Both the position numbers and the translations under genes were made by a program. 64,000 nucleotides of DNA, taken from contig CAVXWX010000003.1 of NCBI GenBank assembly GCA_963765555.1, positions 372,001 through 436,000 on the forward strand, given 5' to 3'. Source of the DNA: JL08 sp963765555. GTDB taxonomy: Bacteria; Pseudomonadota; Alphaproteobacteria; Rhodobacterales; Rhodobacteraceae. This document shows, piece by piece, positions 36,466 to 45,261 of the stretch (the first letter of the stretch is position 1; the number at the start of each line of letters is the position of its first letter). The notes under the pieces were generated by a model. The model saw only the letters and a list, made by a program, of their open reading frames with translations. It did not search any database and was not told where the DNA came from.

Positions 36466-37497
36466 TCAGTCCTCCATCACGCCCTTGCGGCCCATCAGGC
36501 CACGCGGACGCGTCAATAGAATGATAATGGCGATCAGGTAGATGATGATCTGGTTGATACCGGGCAGGAACGAAACAACCTGCGCCATGGACGCAAAGCT
36601 TTCGACGATCCCCAGCAGGAAGCCGGCCAGAACCGCACCGGGCAAGGACCCCATGCCGCCCACAACAACCACAACAAAGCTCAGCACCAGAAAATCCATG
36701 CCCATGTGGTAATTGGGCGAATTGATCGGCGCGTACATCACCCCGGCAAGGCCCGCAACACAGGCGGCGATGGCGAACATGATGGTAAAGCGCTTGTCGA
36801 TGTTGATGCCCAGCAGGCCAACGGTTTCACGATCTGCCATACCGGCGCGCACGACCATGCCGAAGGTGGTGAATTGCAAGAACGCAAACACCGCACCGAT
36901 GATCACCGCCGCAAAGGCAAAATAGACCAGCCGCCAGTAGGGGTAGATGATGGTTCCGGCGTCAAAACCCATCATCACCCCGAAATCAAAGCTGCCGCGA
37001 AAGGCATCGGGGGCAGGGGTAGGGATCGGGTTGGCGCCGTAAAAATACTTGATGATTTCCTGCAAAACGATGGCCAGACCGAAGGTCACAAGGATCTGGT
37101 CGGCGTGGGGGCGTTTGTAGAAATATTTGATCAGGCCGCGTTCCATTGCAAAACCGACGCCAATCATGATCGGGATGGCAAAAAGAATGGCCAATGGCAC
37201 CGACCATTCGATCAGCGATGCGCCCATTTCGGGGCCGAACCACTTTTCAACATACGGTGTCTGGATTTTCGACGGGTTGCCCAGAAAATCAAGCTGCGTT
37301 TCGTCGATGGTTTCGACCGACAGGGTCAGTAACTTGTTCAGGGTCACGGCACAGAATGCCCCCAGCATGAACAACGCGCCATGCGCAAAGTTGACAACGC
37401 CCAGCGTGCCAAAGATCAGGGTCAGACCCAAGGCAATCAGCGCATAGGCGCTGCCCTTGTCCAACCCGTTAAGGATTTGCAGAATAATTGCGTCCAT
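36466..37497 (-). CDS. livH: Branched-chain-type ABC transporter permease LivH
   Basis: 343 residues with about eight to nine helices. The start LQILNGLDKGSAYALIALGL and the GGMGSLPGAVLAGFLLG loop are family signatures. An insert near residues 50-70 (VETIDETQLDFLGN) makes it longer than standard LivH, as in livM. It is separated from the binding-protein gene by a hairpin region that probably lowers its expression relative to that gene. Confidence 0.9.
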   Translation of the reverse strand: MDAIILQILNGLDKGSAYALIALGLTLIFGTLGVVNFAHGALFMLGAFCAVTLNKLLTLSVETIDETQLDFLGNPSKIQTPYVEKWFGPEMGASLIEWSVPLAILFAIPIMIGVGFAMERGLIKYFYKRPHADQILVTFGLAIVLQEIIKYFYGANPIPTPAPDAFRGSFDFGVMMGFDAGTIIYPYWRLVYFAFAAVIIGAVFAFLQFTTFGMVVRAGMADRETVGLLGINIDKRFTIMFAIAACVAGLAGVMYAPINSPNYHMGMDFLVLSFVVVVVGGMGSLPGAVLAGFLLGIVESFASMAQVVSFLPGINQIIIYLIAIIILLTRPRGLMGRKGVMED

Positions 37498-37543
37498 GAC
37501 GACACCCCGTCCCGTAGTGATGCCCGTATTTTCGGGCGTGTTT

Positions 37544-37569
37544 GACCGCGCGAAAACAATCGCGCGGTC
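37544..37569. other. Hairpin between the binding-protein gene and livH
   Basis: GACCGCGCG and CGCGCGGTC form a perfect 9-bp stem with an 8-base loop. On the transcribed minus strand no T run follows, so it looks like an mRNA 3'-stabilising or attenuating hairpin, as is common after binding-protein genes. A second small stem (GCCCG/CGGGC) lies at 37522-37537. Confidence 0.6.
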
Positions 37570-37593
37570 TTTTTTCTGATCAGATCAAAAGGA

Positions 37594-38985
37594 TCAGGCG
37601 CCCGGGTTACACTGACCCAGATCGCCACCGGCAACCTGCGGGTGATCGGGTTCGTACCAGACCTGAGCCGCCGGAGTGACTTCGACGATTTCCAGAAGGT
37701 CGAATTCTGAGGTCGGGTTTTCTTTACCCTTCACAACCAGAACGTCTTTGAAGCACTGGTGATCCGCATTCCGGTACAGGGTCGGGCCGTTGCCCAGACC
37801 GTCGAACAGGAAGCCGCTATTGGCTGGGCTGTCGATACCCGGCATGGAATCTCCGGCACCTGTCAGGGCTTCGCCAACCGCACAGGGGTTGAAGCTGCCC
37901 GCACGTTCCACAGCATCCGCATAAAGCAGCGCCTGAACATAGCAGGTATGTGCCGCCTGGCTGGGCGGGAAGCCGTATTTGGTACCAAAGGATTTAACGA
38001 ACGCTTTGGAGCCTTCATCCTGCAGCGACCAGTGCCAGTTTGTCGAACCGAAGATGCCTTTAACGTTTTCGCCGGCACCTTTGGCCATCAGACGCGAGTA
38101 GAGCGGCACGATGATTTCGAACTTCTTGCCGTTGACCATACGATCGCGTAGGCCGAACTGCACCGCGTTGGTCAGCGAGTTGACCATGTTGCCGCCGTAG
38201 TGGTTCAGAACCAGAACATCGGCATCCGATTGCAGAACCGGCGTGATGTAGGAGCTGAAGTCGGTCTGTGTCAGCGGCGTTTTCACCGTTTCAACAGTTT
38301 CCCAGCCCATGGCCTCGGTCGAGGACCGGACAGCTTCTTCTGTTGTGTAGCCCCAGTTGTAATCCGCTGTCAGGTGATAGGCCTTGCGGTCTGTTCCATA
38401 AGCGTTTTTCAACACGGGTGCGAGTGCGGCACCGGACATGTAGCTGTTAAAGAAGTGACGGAAGCCATTGGCTTTCTTGTCTTTTCCGGTTGTATCGTTC
38501 GAGTGGGTCAGACCCGCCATGAAGATAACACCGGCCTCTTGGCACAGCGCCTGAACGGCCACGGCCACACCCGAAGACGAACCACCGGTGATCATCACCG
38601 CGCCGTCTTTTTCGATCATCGACTTGGCCGAAGCACGGGCCGCATCCGATTTGGTCTGCGTGTCGCCTGTGACGTATTCGACCTTTTTGCCCAAAATACC
38701 GTTGCCTTGCAGCGCCTTAGAGCTGAAAGTGTTCATCATGCCGCCGTCGCCGCCACCGTTCAGGTGTTCGACCGCAAGCTCATAGGCGCGCAGTTCGTCT
38801 GCTCCTTCGTCTGCGTAAGGGCCCGACTGGGGCACGTTGAAGCCAAGTGTAACAGTTGATCCTGTCGGCTCGTTCGTGTGGGCCGAGACAGATGACGCTG
38901 TAAAAATTGTCGGCAGCGCAAGACCGGCACCAGCCACAGCGCTGGTTTTCATCAAGCCGCGACGCGTAAAGTTTGATTTGGACAT
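37594..38985 (-). CDS. ABC transporter substrate-binding protein, Tat-exported (LivK-like)
   Basis: 463 residues. The N-terminus has a Tat motif (TRRGLMKTSAVAGAGLAL). The periplasmic binding fold has FNVPQSGPYADEGADE, MITGGSSSGVAVAVQALC and HLTADYNWGYTTEEAV, similar to binding proteins of the urea/amide/branched-chain group. I start at 38985 because GGGAGGA precedes it; a long upstream open frame has no export signal. It is the first gene of the cluster and is divergent from the ScfR-like regulator. Substrate unknown. Confidence 0.88.
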   Translation of the reverse strand: MSKSNFTRRGLMKTSAVAGAGLALPTIFTASSVSAHTNEPTGSTVTLGFNVPQSGPYADEGADELRAYELAVEHLNGGGDGGMMNTFSSKALQGNGILGKKVEYVTGDTQTKSDAARASAKSMIEKDGAVMITGGSSSGVAVAVQALCQEAGVIFMAGLTHSNDTTGKDKKANGFRHFFNSYMSGAALAPVLKNAYGTDRKAYHLTADYNWGYTTEEAVRSSTEAMGWETVETVKTPLTQTDFSSYITPVLQSDADVLVLNHYGGNMVNSLTNAVQFGLRDRMVNGKKFEIIVPLYSRLMAKGAGENVKGIFGSTNWHWSLQDEGSKAFVKSFGTKYGFPPSQAAHTCYVQALLYADAVERAGSFNPCAVGEALTGAGDSMPGIDSPANSGFLFDGLGNGPTLYRNADHQCFKDVLVVKGKENPTSEFDLLEIVEVTPAAQVWYEPDHPQVAGGDLGQCNPGA

Positions 38986-39045
38986 TAAATCCTCCCATTT
39001 CGTGAAGTGCGCAGCGGGCTCCCTCTCCTCGCAGCGCGGGCACAG

Positions 39046-39153
39046 TTTGTGCAAAGTCATTATCACCCCCTTGATGAAAATTGCGCAACAAGTCCCTTGA
39101 AGCGCACGATAATTTTGTAAATAATTGCACAAGGTACAGGGACGGTTTGTAAA
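39046..39153. promoter_or_regulatory. Repeated TTTG-N-CAAA-like boxes between the ABC operon and scfR-like gene
   Basis: Five related boxes occur within 108 bases: TTTGTGCAAA (39046-39055), TTGCGCAA (39081-39088), TTTGTAAA (39114-39121), TTGCACAA (39125-39132) and TTTGTAAA (39146-39153). RamB and PrpR, relatives of the regulator encoded here, bind TTTGCAAA-type palindromes. The boxes lie between the two divergent starts, so the regulator probably controls the transporter and itself. Confidence 0.6.
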
Positions 39154-39224
39154 TTTCATTATGTTGCGGTGCAGAAAGCCCTTGATAAGCTTTGATAATC
39201 GCTGCGGCCAGGAAGGTGACAGAT

Positions 39225-40535
39225 ATGGCACGTGATACACTGACCGGCAGCCGCATCCGCGAACGGCGCATCATGGCGGGTTTGCGGCAGGCCGATCTGG
39301 CGCGCCAGATCGATATTTCCGCGTCCTATCTGAACCTGATCGAACATAACCGGCGCAGAATCGGCGGGAAACTGTTGCTGGATATCGCGCGCGTTCTTCA
39401 GGTGGAACCTTCAATGCTGGCCGAAGGGGCCGAGGCGGCGCTGATCGCGATCCTGCGCGAGGCGGCGGCAGATGCCAAATCGGTAACGGCGGAAACTGAC
39501 AAGGCCGATGAATTTGCCGGCCGGTTTCCCGGTTGGGCAGAGGTTCTGGCGAAATCCCATCGCCGTGTCGCATCCCTGGAACGCACCGTGGAAACCCTGA
39601 CAGACCGGGTAACGCACGATCCGCAACTCGCGGCCTCCTTGCACGAAGTGCTGTCGACCGCAGCGGCGATCCGTTCGACTGCATCCATTCTGGCCGAAAC
39701 ACAGGAGCTTGAGCCGGAATGGCGCAACCGCTTCCACCGCAACATCAACGAAGACAGCGCCCGATTGGCCGAAAGCAGCAAGGCGCTGGTCGGCTATCTG
39801 GATTCGACGGATGCGCAACAGGATGATCTGATTTCGCCGCAGGAAGAGGTCGAAGCCCTGTTGGCCGATCAGGGCCATTTCTTTGCCGCGCTGGAAGTGG
39901 ACGCGCCGGATATTCGCAAAATCATTGCGGACGAACCGCGCCTGACATCCCCGGCGGCCCGCCATGTGGCGCGCGGCGTGATGGAACAATATGCCCGCGA
40001 CGCCGCCGCCATGCCACTGGATGAATTCCACGCGGCCCTGCTGGAAATCGGGATGGACCCTGTCGCGCTTGCGCGCCGGTTCGGTGTGCCTGTCCAGTCG
40101 GCGTTGCGCCGTCTGGCCGCCATGCCCGAAGGTACACCGGGGGCCAATACCGGCCTTGTGGTCTGTGACAGTTCGGGGGCCATGTTGTTTCGCAAGGCGA
40201 TCGAAGGCTTTTCCGTGCCGCGGTTTGGAACATCCTGCCCGCTTTGGCCTCTGTTTTCCGCATTCAGCCGCCCGATGACGCCGATCTGCCAACGGGTCGA
40301 GCAGATCAGCAGGGATGCATCGCAATTTGATTGCATCGCAATTGCGCACCCCATCGGCGAACCCGCCCTGAACATGGACCCGATTTACCATTCAACCATG
40401 CTGATTGTGCCGGCCAGCCAGACCGTGTTACCTGCCGCAACGCCGGTGAAACCGGTGGGCAGTACGTGCCGCGTGTGCACGCGCGAACGCTGTATCGGGC
40501 GACGGGAACCATCGATCCTGAATGAAGGGTTTTGA
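39225..40535 (+). CDS. ScfR/RamB/PrpR-family short-chain acyl transcriptional regulator
   Basis: 436 residues. An N-terminal XRE helix-turn-helix (LRQADLARQIDISASYLNLIEHNRR) is followed by a long middle region and a C-terminal DUF2083-type domain ending CRVCTRERCIGRREPSIL, with the cysteine motif of this family. Members sense acyl-CoA or carbon status and act on acetate, propionate or glyoxylate genes. GGAAGGTG lies before ATG 39225. It is divergent from the ABC transporter, with repeated operator-like boxes between them. Confidence 0.85.
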   Translation: MARDTLTGSRIRERRIMAGLRQADLARQIDISASYLNLIEHNRRRIGGKLLLDIARVLQVEPSMLAEGAEAALIAILREAAADAKSVTAETDKADEFAGRFPGWAEVLAKSHRRVASLERTVETLTDRVTHDPQLAASLHEVLSTAAAIRSTASILAETQELEPEWRNRFHRNINEDSARLAESSKALVGYLDSTDAQQDDLISPQEEVEALLADQGHFFAALEVDAPDIRKIIADEPRLTSPAARHVARGVMEQYARDAAAMPLDEFHAALLEIGMDPVALARRFGVPVQSALRRLAAMPEGTPGANTGLVVCDSSGAMLFRKAIEGFSVPRFGTSCPLWPLFSAFSRPMTPICQRVEQISRDASQFDCIAIAHPIGEPALNMDPIYHSTMLIVPASQTVLPAATPVKPVGSTCRVCTRERCIGRREPSILNEGF

Positions 40536-40637
40536 CAGCATCGCCAAAACTGGGGATAGTCCTGAAACGGCGCGACACAAAATCCTGAACAAACAGGATT
40601 AAAGCGCACTGCGGACCTTGGGGAGGGGATCGCTGAT

Positions 40638-41006
40638 ATGAACCGACATGTTCTGTTGATCGAGGATGAACAAAACATCATCGAAGCGATCCGGTTTCTG
40701 CTGTCGCGCGATGGCTGGCGGGTTGATACCCATTCCAACGGCCACGATGCCGTGGATGTGATCCGTGCCGCGCGTCCTGATCTTGTGATCCTTGATGTCA
40801 TGTTACCGGGCAAGAGCGGCTTTGATATTCTGACCGAACTGCGCAGCAAGCCCGACACGCTGAAACTGCCTGTCCTGATGCTGACCGCGCGCGGCCAGTC
40901 CCGTGATCGTGAAATGGCGGAAAAGGCCGGGGCCAGCCGGTTCATGACCAAACCGTTTTCAAATGCCGAAGTGCTGGACGCCGTGCGCGAGCTTGTCGAG
41001 GTTTGA
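40638..41006 (+). CDS. Single-domain response regulator
   Basis: 122 residues, only a receiver domain. Acidic pocket Glu9-Asp10-Glu11, phosphorylation site Asp53 (VILDVMLPG) and Lys105 (FMTKPF) are present. With no output domain it must act through protein contacts or as a phosphate sink. It is just upstream of a membrane protein and a symporter-histidine kinase, so that kinase is the likely partner. Confidence 0.9.
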   Translation: MNRHVLLIEDEQNIIEAIRFLLSRDGWRVDTHSNGHDAVDVIRAARPDLVILDVMLPGKSGFDILTELRSKPDTLKLPVLMLTARGQSRDREMAEKAGASRFMTKPFSNAEVLDAVRELVEV

Positions 41007-41047
41007 AACGGCGCGCGTCCGCAACTGCGCAAGTCTAGGGACAGGGA

Positions 41048-41392
41048 ATGACCCAAACAGACAAAGCCGCACCGCCCCCCAAACGCGGTAAACGCGTTTT
41101 TCTGGAACCCCAGACCTATCGGCGGCGCCGGTTGATGGACGGTGCCCGCATCCTGCCGGCTTTGGGTTTGCTGTTGTGGATGGTTCCGGTGTTGTGGCCG
41201 ACCGGATCAAGCCCTGAAACCGAGCCTGTGATGCTTTCCAATGCAATGCTCTACATTTTTCTCGTCTGGCTGGGCCTGATCCTTGTGGCTTTGGGTATCT
41301 GGATCAAGGCGCGGGGTGTGCTTGAGGATGAAATTGACCCGCAAGACGAGCCTTTCCCGCTGACGCCCGCGCATATGGACGAGGACAGCTGA
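41048..41392 (+). CDS. Small two-helix membrane protein coupled to the symporter-kinase
   Basis: 114 residues. A basic N-terminus (PKRGKRVFLEPQTYRRRR) is followed by two hydrophobic helices (about residues 36-56 and 66-88) and an acidic tail. Its stop overlaps the start of the symporter-kinase gene (TGATG). Small two-helix subunits (DUF4212) accompany acetate-type sodium:solute symporters, so I suggest an analogous subunit for the symporter part of the kinase. No direct family match is claimed. Confidence 0.75.
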   Translation: MTQTDKAAPPPKRGKRVFLEPQTYRRRRLMDGARILPALGLLLWMVPVLWPTGSSPETEPVMLSNAMLYIFLVWLGLILVALGIWIKARGVLEDEIDPQDEPFPLTPAHMDEDS

Positions 41393-44079
41393 TGGCAACG
41401 CTGAACCTGCTGATCCTTGCCTGTCTGGGATATGTTGCACTGTTGTTTCTGGTGGCGTTCGCCGCAGAACGTGCGGCGTTGCGCGGGCAGGGCGGCTGGC
41501 TGCGCTCGCCCCTTGTTTATACGCTGTCGCTGTCGGTTTACTGTACGGGCTGGACGTTTTATGGCGCGGTTGGTTACGCCGCGCGTTCCGGCATGGAGTA
41601 TGTCACGATCTATCTGGGGCCGACTCTTGTTGTCATCGGCTGGTGGTGGTTGCTGCGCAAACTGGTACGGATCGGGCGGGCGCAACGGGCCACATCCATC
41701 GCCGACCTGATTTCGTCGCGCTATGGAAAATCCAACTTGCTGGCGATCGTCGTGACGTTGATGGCTGTGGTCGGGGTGACGCCGTATATTGCCTTGCAAC
41801 TGCAATCCATCGCGTTGTCGATCACCGCATTTTCGCCCTCGGCCGGACCGGACGCGATGGCCATTGATCGCGAATCCTCGGGGTTTTGGGTGGCCTTGGG
41901 GCTGGCCTTGTTTGCCATTCTGTTCGGCACCCGCAATCTGAACGCGAACGAACGCCACCACGGTGTTGTCATAGCCATCGCGGTCGAGGCGGTGGTCAAA
42001 CTGCTGGCGCTGCTGGCCGTGGGCATATTTGTGGTTTGGGGTGTTGCCGGTGGCGTCAGCCAGATCATGACCCAAATTGATGCCTCGCCCATCGGGGAAT
42101 GGAATATGGATCGCAGCCGCTGGTCTACATTAACGCTGCTGTCTGCCATCGCGTTCATCTGTCTGCCGCGCATGTTTCAGGTTCTGGTGGTGGAAAACGA
42201 TGACGAACGTCATTTGCACACCGCAGCATGGGCCTTTCCGCTGTATCTGATGTTGATGAGCCTGTTTGTGGTGCCCATTGCCGTGATCGGGTTGCAGATC
42301 ATGCCCGCCGGATCGAACCCCGACCTGTTTGTTTTGACGGTGCCGCTGGCACAGGGGCAGGATGGTCTGGCGTTGTTCTCTTTTCTCGGCGGGTTCTCGT
42401 CAGCCACATCCATGGTGATCGTGGCCACGATCGCGCTGTCAACCATGGTGTCCAACCATATCGTGATGCCAATCTGGTTCAGTTTGCGCAGTGGCGGTGC
42501 GTCGGTGTCGGGGGACGTGCGCAATGTGATCATACTGGCGCGGCGCCTGTCGATCTGCGGGATTCTGGCGCTTGGATATGCGTACTACGTGTTCTCGGGC
42601 GGCAGTTCGGCACTGGCCGCAATCGGGTTGATCTCATTCGCGGGGGTGGCGCAGTTCATGCCGGCCATGCTGGGCGGCATTTTCTGGCGCGGGGCGACGC
42701 GCACCGGCGCGACCGCGGGGCTGATCACCGGCTTTGCGTTGTGGTTTTACACCATGTTGTTGCCCAGTTTCGGTGCCGGTGCGTTGCTGTCGGCCGAGGT
42801 TTTTGAAAACGGGTTGTTCGGCTGGATGTGGCTGCGCCCGCAGGCCCTGTTTGGCATTACCGGCATTGACCCGACCGTTCACGCGGTTTTATGGAGCCTG
42901 ACCCTCAATTCGGCGGTGTTCTTTCTTGTGTCGCTGTTCAGTTTTCCCAGCCCGCTGGAACGGTTGCAAGGCGCGCAATTCGTCAACGTGTTTGCCCATT
43001 CCGCCAGTCCGCAAAGCTGGACCGGGTCCATGGCCCAAAGCGAAGACCTTTTGATCATGGCGCAACGCCTTGTCGGCGCATCCGAAGCGCGCGCCTTTTT
43101 CCGCGCCGAGGCTGCGCGGCAGGGCGGGCACGGCCATTTGCCCGAACCGTCCCCCGATTTCCTGCAACGGCTGGAACGTGAACTTGCCGGATCGGTGGGG
43201 GCGGCGACGGCGCATGCGATGGTGGGGCAGATTGTCGGCGGGGCCAGCGTGTCTGTGCACGATCTGATGGCGGTGGCAGACGAATCCGCGCAGATGCTGG
43301 AATACTCCAGTCAGCTTGAGGCCAAATCGGGAGAGTTGGCGCGTACAGCGCGCAAATTGCAGGAAGCGAACGAAAAGCTGACTCAACTGAGTGTGCAAAA
43401 GGACGCGTTCCTGTCCCAGATCAGCCATGAATTGCGCACGCCGATGACGTCGATCCGCGCGTTTTCTGAAATTCTGCGCGACACCAAGAAAATCGGCCCC
43501 GACGAAAAAACCAAATACGCGTCGATCATCCACGGCGAGGCGATCCGCCTGACGCGTTTGCTGGATGATTTGCTGGACCTGTCTGTTCTTGAACACGGAC
43601 AGGTCAGCCTGAACATCCAGCAGGGTCGCCTTGCCGATGTTCTGGATCAGGCGGTGGCGGCAGCTTTGGCCGGCAAACAGGACGCGCTGGAGATCCAGCG
43701 CGATCCCGTGGCCGAAGAGGTCGAGCTGAAAACCGATCTGGACCGGTTAAGTCAGGTGTTCATCAATCTGATCGCCAATGCCCGCAAATATTGCGACGCC
43801 GACACCCCGCAACTGAAGATTTCAGTGTCGCGATCCGGCGGATATGTGACGGTTGATTTTATCGACAACGGGTCCGGCATCCCGAAAGACGCCCAAACCC
43901 TTATTTTTGAAAAATTTGCGCGTGTCAGCGACCAGAAAGGCAAGGGTGCGGGGCTGGGGCTCGCCATTTGTCGCGAGATTATGTACCGGCTGGATGGCGA
44001 TATTACCTATCAACCCAAGGCAAACGGCACCGGTTTCCGTGTGCGATTGCCCCAATCGATGGCGCTGGCCGCCCAATGA
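41392..44079 (+). CDS. Sodium:solute symporter-histidine kinase hybrid (CbrA-like)
   Basis: 895 residues. The first ~520 residues form a sodium:solute symporter domain of about 13 helices. A linker and coiled coil (about 640-665) lead to a HisKA domain with the phosphoacceptor His679 (SQISHELRTPMTSIRAF) and an ATPase domain with N box 792-796 (NLIAN), DNGSGIP and KGKGAGLGLAI. No receiver domain is fused. Such hybrids may sense a nutrient while transporting it, as CbrA does with histidine. It overlaps the small membrane protein, and the upstream receiver is the probable target. Confidence 0.92.
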   Translation: MATLNLLILACLGYVALLFLVAFAAERAALRGQGGWLRSPLVYTLSLSVYCTGWTFYGAVGYAARSGMEYVTIYLGPTLVVIGWWWLLRKLVRIGRAQRATSIADLISSRYGKSNLLAIVVTLMAVVGVTPYIALQLQSIALSITAFSPSAGPDAMAIDRESSGFWVALGLALFAILFGTRNLNANERHHGVVIAIAVEAVVKLLALLAVGIFVVWGVAGGVSQIMTQIDASPIGEWNMDRSRWSTLTLLSAIAFICLPRMFQVLVVENDDERHLHTAAWAFPLYLMLMSLFVVPIAVIGLQIMPAGSNPDLFVLTVPLAQGQDGLALFSFLGGFSSATSMVIVATIALSTMVSNHIVMPIWFSLRSGGASVSGDVRNVIILARRLSICGILALGYAYYVFSGGSSALAAIGLISFAGVAQFMPAMLGGIFWRGATRTGATAGLITGFALWFYTMLLPSFGAGALLSAEVFENGLFGWMWLRPQALFGITGIDPTVHAVLWSLTLNSAVFFLVSLFSFPSPLERLQGAQFVNVFAHSASPQSWTGSMAQSEDLLIMAQRLVGASEARAFFRAEAARQGGHGHLPEPSPDFLQRLERELAGSVGAATAHAMVGQIVGGASVSVHDLMAVADESAQMLEYSSQLEAKSGELARTARKLQEANEKLTQLSVQKDAFLSQISHELRTPMTSIRAFSEILRDTKKIGPDEKTKYASIIHGEAIRLTRLLDDLLDLSVLEHGQVSLNIQQGRLADVLDQAVAAALAGKQDALEIQRDPVAEEVELKTDLDRLSQVFINLIANARKYCDADTPQLKISVSRSGGYVTVDFIDNGSGIPKDAQTLIFEKFARVSDQKGKGAGLGLAICREIMYRLDGDITYQPKANGTGFRVRLPQSMALAAQ

Positions 44080-44106
44080 TTCAACTGTAAATCCAATCGT
44101 AACCAT

Positions 44107-45252
44107 ATGGGCTTTAGGCTTGGCGCTAACCGCTTGGCGAAAAAGGCATTTGGAATGAACACAGCCGCAAGGCGCACGGTGCTGCAACGCAAGGTTGATG
44201 CAGCCCGCGACGACCAATTCGCGCGCGCCATGTCGCTGCGCAAGGCGTTGCGCCTGACATTGCCCAAAGTGGCGGATGATTTGTTCGGTCTGCCTGTTTC
44301 GGTGATCGGGATCACCCAGACCTTGGTGCCCCAGACACGACTGGCTGATCTGTTTGATCCAACATCATTGCTGGTGTTGCTGGATGGGCCACACGGCGCG
44401 ATGGCGGCCGTTACACTGAACTGCGATCTGGTGGGCGCTGTCATCCAGCAACAGACCACCGGCACTGTAACGCCGCCGCCCGCTGCACCCCGACCCCTGA
44501 CACGAACGGATGCCGCCCTGTGCGCTCCGATGCTGGATGCGGTTCTGGCACGCAGCGCCGCCCTGCTGGACATTGACGCGGACAGGCGCGTGTTTGACGG
44601 GTTCAAGTTCGGCGCGCGGGTGGAAGATGTGCGCACCCTCGGGCTGGCACTGGACGCGCCGGATTTTGCGGTGTTCCACCTGACGCTTGATCTTGCCGGG
44701 GGCACACGCCAGGGCGACATTCTGTTCTGTATGCCCAACCCTGTCCCTGTGGTGCCTGCCGGTGCGCCGCCCTTGGATGAACAGGCAAATGCGGCGCAGC
44801 TTGGGCCGGTGGTTTTATTGGCGCCGACCGAATTAACCGCCGTCCTGTGCAAATTGCGCATGCCGCTGTCTAAGGTGCAGGCATTGGGGATCGGGGATGT
44901 CGTGCCGGTGTCGCGTGCGGCCTTGCGCGATACCGGCGTGCACGTTCAAAGCGGCCGCAGGATTTGTGTGGGTCAACTGGGGCAAAGCAGCGGCTATCGC
45001 GCGTTGCGCCTGCGGCTTGGGGGTGCGGCGCAACCGCAACTGCACAGTGTCGAAACCGGATCTGATCCTGATCCGGACCCCGCACAAACCCACGCGCCCC
45101 AACCGAGTGATGATGGTGATATCCCTTCTGTTCCCGCACCTGCCGCCGCCAAGGCAGACGGGCCGGCCGCCCCGTTTGCGCCCCTGTCCAAAACAGACGC
45201 AGATCGCGCATCAAGCCTGCCGGAACAGACACATAATGCATCGTTTGAATAG
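44107..45252 (+). CDS. FliM/FliN-family (SpoA domain) protein, orphan
   Basis: 381 residues. About residues 245-305 form a SpoA/FliN-like domain (VLCKLRMPLSKVQALGIGDVVPVSR, GRRICVGQLGQ). The N-terminal part has weak FliM-like features and the C-terminal 75 residues are Pro/Ala/Asp-rich and probably disordered. No flagellar genes are near, so it may be a motor-switch protein encoded apart or a protein that has taken on another role. ATG 44107 or ATG 44155 could be the start. It lies 27 bases after the symporter-kinase, suggesting co-transcription. Confidence 0.75.
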   Translation: MGFRLGANRLAKKAFGMNTAARRTVLQRKVDAARDDQFARAMSLRKALRLTLPKVADDLFGLPVSVIGITQTLVPQTRLADLFDPTSLLVLLDGPHGAMAAVTLNCDLVGAVIQQQTTGTVTPPPAAPRPLTRTDAALCAPMLDAVLARSAALLDIDADRRVFDGFKFGARVEDVRTLGLALDAPDFAVFHLTLDLAGGTRQGDILFCMPNPVPVVPAGAPPLDEQANAAQLGPVVLLAPTELTAVLCKLRMPLSKVQALGIGDVVPVSRAALRDTGVHVQSGRRICVGQLGQSSGYRALRLRLGGAAQPQLHSVETGSDPDPDPAQTHAPQPSDDGDIPSVPAPAAAKADGPAAPFAPLSKTDADRASSLPEQTHNASFE

Positions 45253-45261
45253 GGGCGGGTC

